Assembly: GCA_023512345.1 (NCBI GenBank)
Contig: JAILZT010000005.1
Location: 62,001 to 126,000 of the forward strand
Length of the DNA stretch: 64,000 bases
Source of the DNA: Paenibacillus sp.
GTDB lineage: Bacteria > Bacillota > Bacilli > Paenibacillales > Paenibacillaceae
Reading direction: 5' to 3'
Under the pieces are notes generated by a model. That model saw only the letters and a program-made list of their open reading frames with translations, searched no databases and was not told the DNA's origin. Position 1 is the first letter of the stretch; the number at the start of each line of letters is the position of its first letter. The translations under genes and the position numbers were made by a program. Shown one piece after another: positions 62,818 to 64,000 of this stretch.

Positions 62818-63918
62818 CTAAATATTTCGTTCCTCATACTCAAAGGGTTCTTCACAAGAGTAAATGTCATGGAAAAATCCCTTATACGGGATATCGTCCT
62901 CCAAACATTTTATGAGATACGACAATTCCTCGTCACACTCCGGTTCCTCACCGTTGTTCTGCATTACCTCAAAAGCATCTACAATACTTTCCATAATGCA
63001 TACTTGAATAAATAAGGGCAGCCTATCCAACATTGAATCTTCGAGTTTGGTCTCGGATCTATATCCCGCGAGGACGGTTTCAAAATAATCATTCATAAAC
63101 TTTCTTCGTTTACCAGCGTCTGGTTCAGATTGAGTCCAGCCCACTCCGTGAGTCCAGAGACCTGCCAGGTCATACATATACCAACCGAAACATGAATTAT
63201 CGAAATCATATACGGTTATTTGCCCGGTATTAAAATCTATCGAATAATTCCCATCGTTATAATCAAAATGGATCATACCGAAAGTCTCCTGATTCATGTC
63301 CAATCCTTTTAAAGTATTGAGAATCTGTACTAGTTTTTCCTTAATCAGGGATAAGGAGTCGGGAATCAGTTTATCGATATATTCAGCATTAAATTTATCA
63401 AAAAAACTATAACGGCGATGAACAGGCGTATACCCTTTTGATATTTGGTGCAGTTTCCCCAGAACTTTACCGCAATTATAATAATATTCAGTAATCGGAG
63501 CTCCATCCCGGTACCGATAATGATTTTCCACAAGCATTTTGCCCTTGGCCTTTTCAAATAGGCAGACAAAAAAAGTGTGGTTATTGTGAGTAATTTCTTC
63601 CAGCAGGTTTCCCTTCTTGGAGCTGACTACATCCGCGACAGTTCCACCATGCTCGAATAAATACCTGATATACTCAACTTCTCCCAGAAAATCATCCCGG
63701 CTTCTGTCAGGCAAAAAAGCGATTCTTAGTATCTTGGCGTTAGCGCCTTCTTGCTCACAGGTGTATACGACATTCCTCCCGCCCTCATGTGGCGGAATCT
63801 GCCGGATGACACAGCCTTCTAATCCGAACAACTCTGATACTACTGTAAGTAAATAGGTATCTCCAATTGAAACAACTTCGTTGTAATTTATAACTATCTC
63901 TCCTTTTCGTACACCCAT
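62818..63918 (-). CDS. Aminoglycoside phosphotransferase-family kinase
   Basis: A 366-residue APH/choline-kinase-fold protein (HomoserineK-II/CotS group). Catalytic loop MIHFDYNDGNYSID (His-x-Asp...Asn) and Mg-binding VYDFDNSCFGW are present; the glycine-rich lobe is GGRNVVYTCE. Substrate unknown; close relatives phosphorylate small alcohols or amino sugars, and resistance should not be assumed. The ATG at 63918 has no ribosome site; AAAAGGAG (codons 5-7) lies eight bases before an in-frame ATA at codon 10, so the true start is uncertain. Ends with EEPFEYEERNI. Confidence 0.82.
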   Translation of the reverse strand: MGVRKGEIVINYNEVVSIGDTYLLTVVSELFGLEGCVIRQIPPHEGGRNVVYTCEQEGANAKILRIAFLPDRSRDDFLGEVEYIRYLFEHGGTVADVVSSKKGNLLEEITHNNHTFFVCLFEKAKGKMLVENHYRYRDGAPITEYYYNCGKVLGKLHQISKGYTPVHRRYSFFDKFNAEYIDKLIPDSLSLIKEKLVQILNTLKGLDMNQETFGMIHFDYNDGNYSIDFNTGQITVYDFDNSCFGWYMYDLAGLWTHGVGWTQSEPDAGKRRKFMNDYFETVLAGYRSETKLEDSMLDRLPLFIQVCIMESIVDAFEVMQNNGEEPECDEELSYLIKCLEDDIPYKGFFHDIYSCEEPFEYEERNI

Positions 63919-64000
63919 CTATTTATGAATACAAAAAGAGCATACCTCAATAGCGGCAAGCTCAATGGACTTTTTTGATCATTTTAAGCGTTGTTCACTC

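Noticed and set aside
62818-63918. Aminoglycoside resistance gene
   Set aside because: Only the general kinase fold is shared with APH enzymes; the sequence does not match a known resistance type.

Overview
The window looks like a chromosomal segment of a Paenibacillus-type Bacillota. The base composition is moderate, nearly every gene has a strong AGGAGG-type ribosome binding site, and GTG/TTG starts are frequent. Genes typical of that group are present: ricA next to miaB, YesM/YesN two-component systems, S-layer-anchored glycosidases, a GH52 beta-xylosidase and AdaA/Ogt. No rRNA, tRNA, insertion sequence, prophage or CRISPR array was seen.

Layout. 1-2.3 kb: end of a NUDIX gene and the miaB-ricA pair. 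2.5-5.1 kb: an Old Yellow Enzyme gene divergent from a MarR-NmrA/SDR operon. 5.1-11.5 kb: L-rhamnose catabolism (rhaM, rhaD, rhaA, rhaB, a lactaldehyde-reductase-type alcohol dehydrogenase and a divergent DeoR regulator). 11.7-13.8 kb: an OmpR-type two-component system. 14-18 kb: a fused GH28-like/GH43 glycosidase divergent from an AraC regulator. 18.1-19.5 kb: a DEAD-box helicase. 19.6-27.8 kb: a YesN/YesM system with a carbohydrate ABC importer (binding protein and two permeases), divergent from a GH88 unsaturated uronyl hydrolase. 27.9-38.5 kb: a YtfQRT-YjfF-type sugar importer with two binding proteins, divergent from a kinase/regulator/lipoprotein sensory operon. 38.6-43 kb: small and accessory genes (methyltransferases, small proteins, a beta-propeller protein). 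43.2-50.2 kb: one 2357-residue exported protein with two GH43 modules, three LamG modules and three SLH repeats. 50.4-55.3 kb: an alpha/beta hydrolase, GH52 beta-xylosidase, AraC regulator and YbaK. 55.5-58 kb: alkylation repair (alkA, a YolD-like gene, ogt, adaA). 58.1-62.5 kb: an unidentified 559-residue protein divergent from kduI, a DeoR regulator and kduD. 62.8-63.9 kb: a phosphotransferase.

How it fits together (inference). Most of the window reads as a plant-cell-wall polysaccharide region. Surface GH43 modules would trim arabinan or xylan, and two ABC importers with their own YesM/YesN sensors would bring oligosaccharides in. Cytoplasmic GH88, GH28-like/GH43 and GH52 enzymes would finish hydrolysis. 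Rhamnose and 5-keto-4-deoxyuronate, two products expected from rhamnogalacturonan or other pectins, would enter central metabolism through the Rha and Kdu enzymes. The later Kdg steps, a dedicated rhamnose transporter and the importer ATPase for the 19.6-22.9 kb system are not in the window.

I found no clearly new defence or mobile system. The best leads are the GH28-like/GH43 fusion with a preserved internal ribosome binding site, the possible three-component sugar sensor, the giant double-GH43 surface protein, several very small genes, and repeat operators for the sugar and stress regulators.
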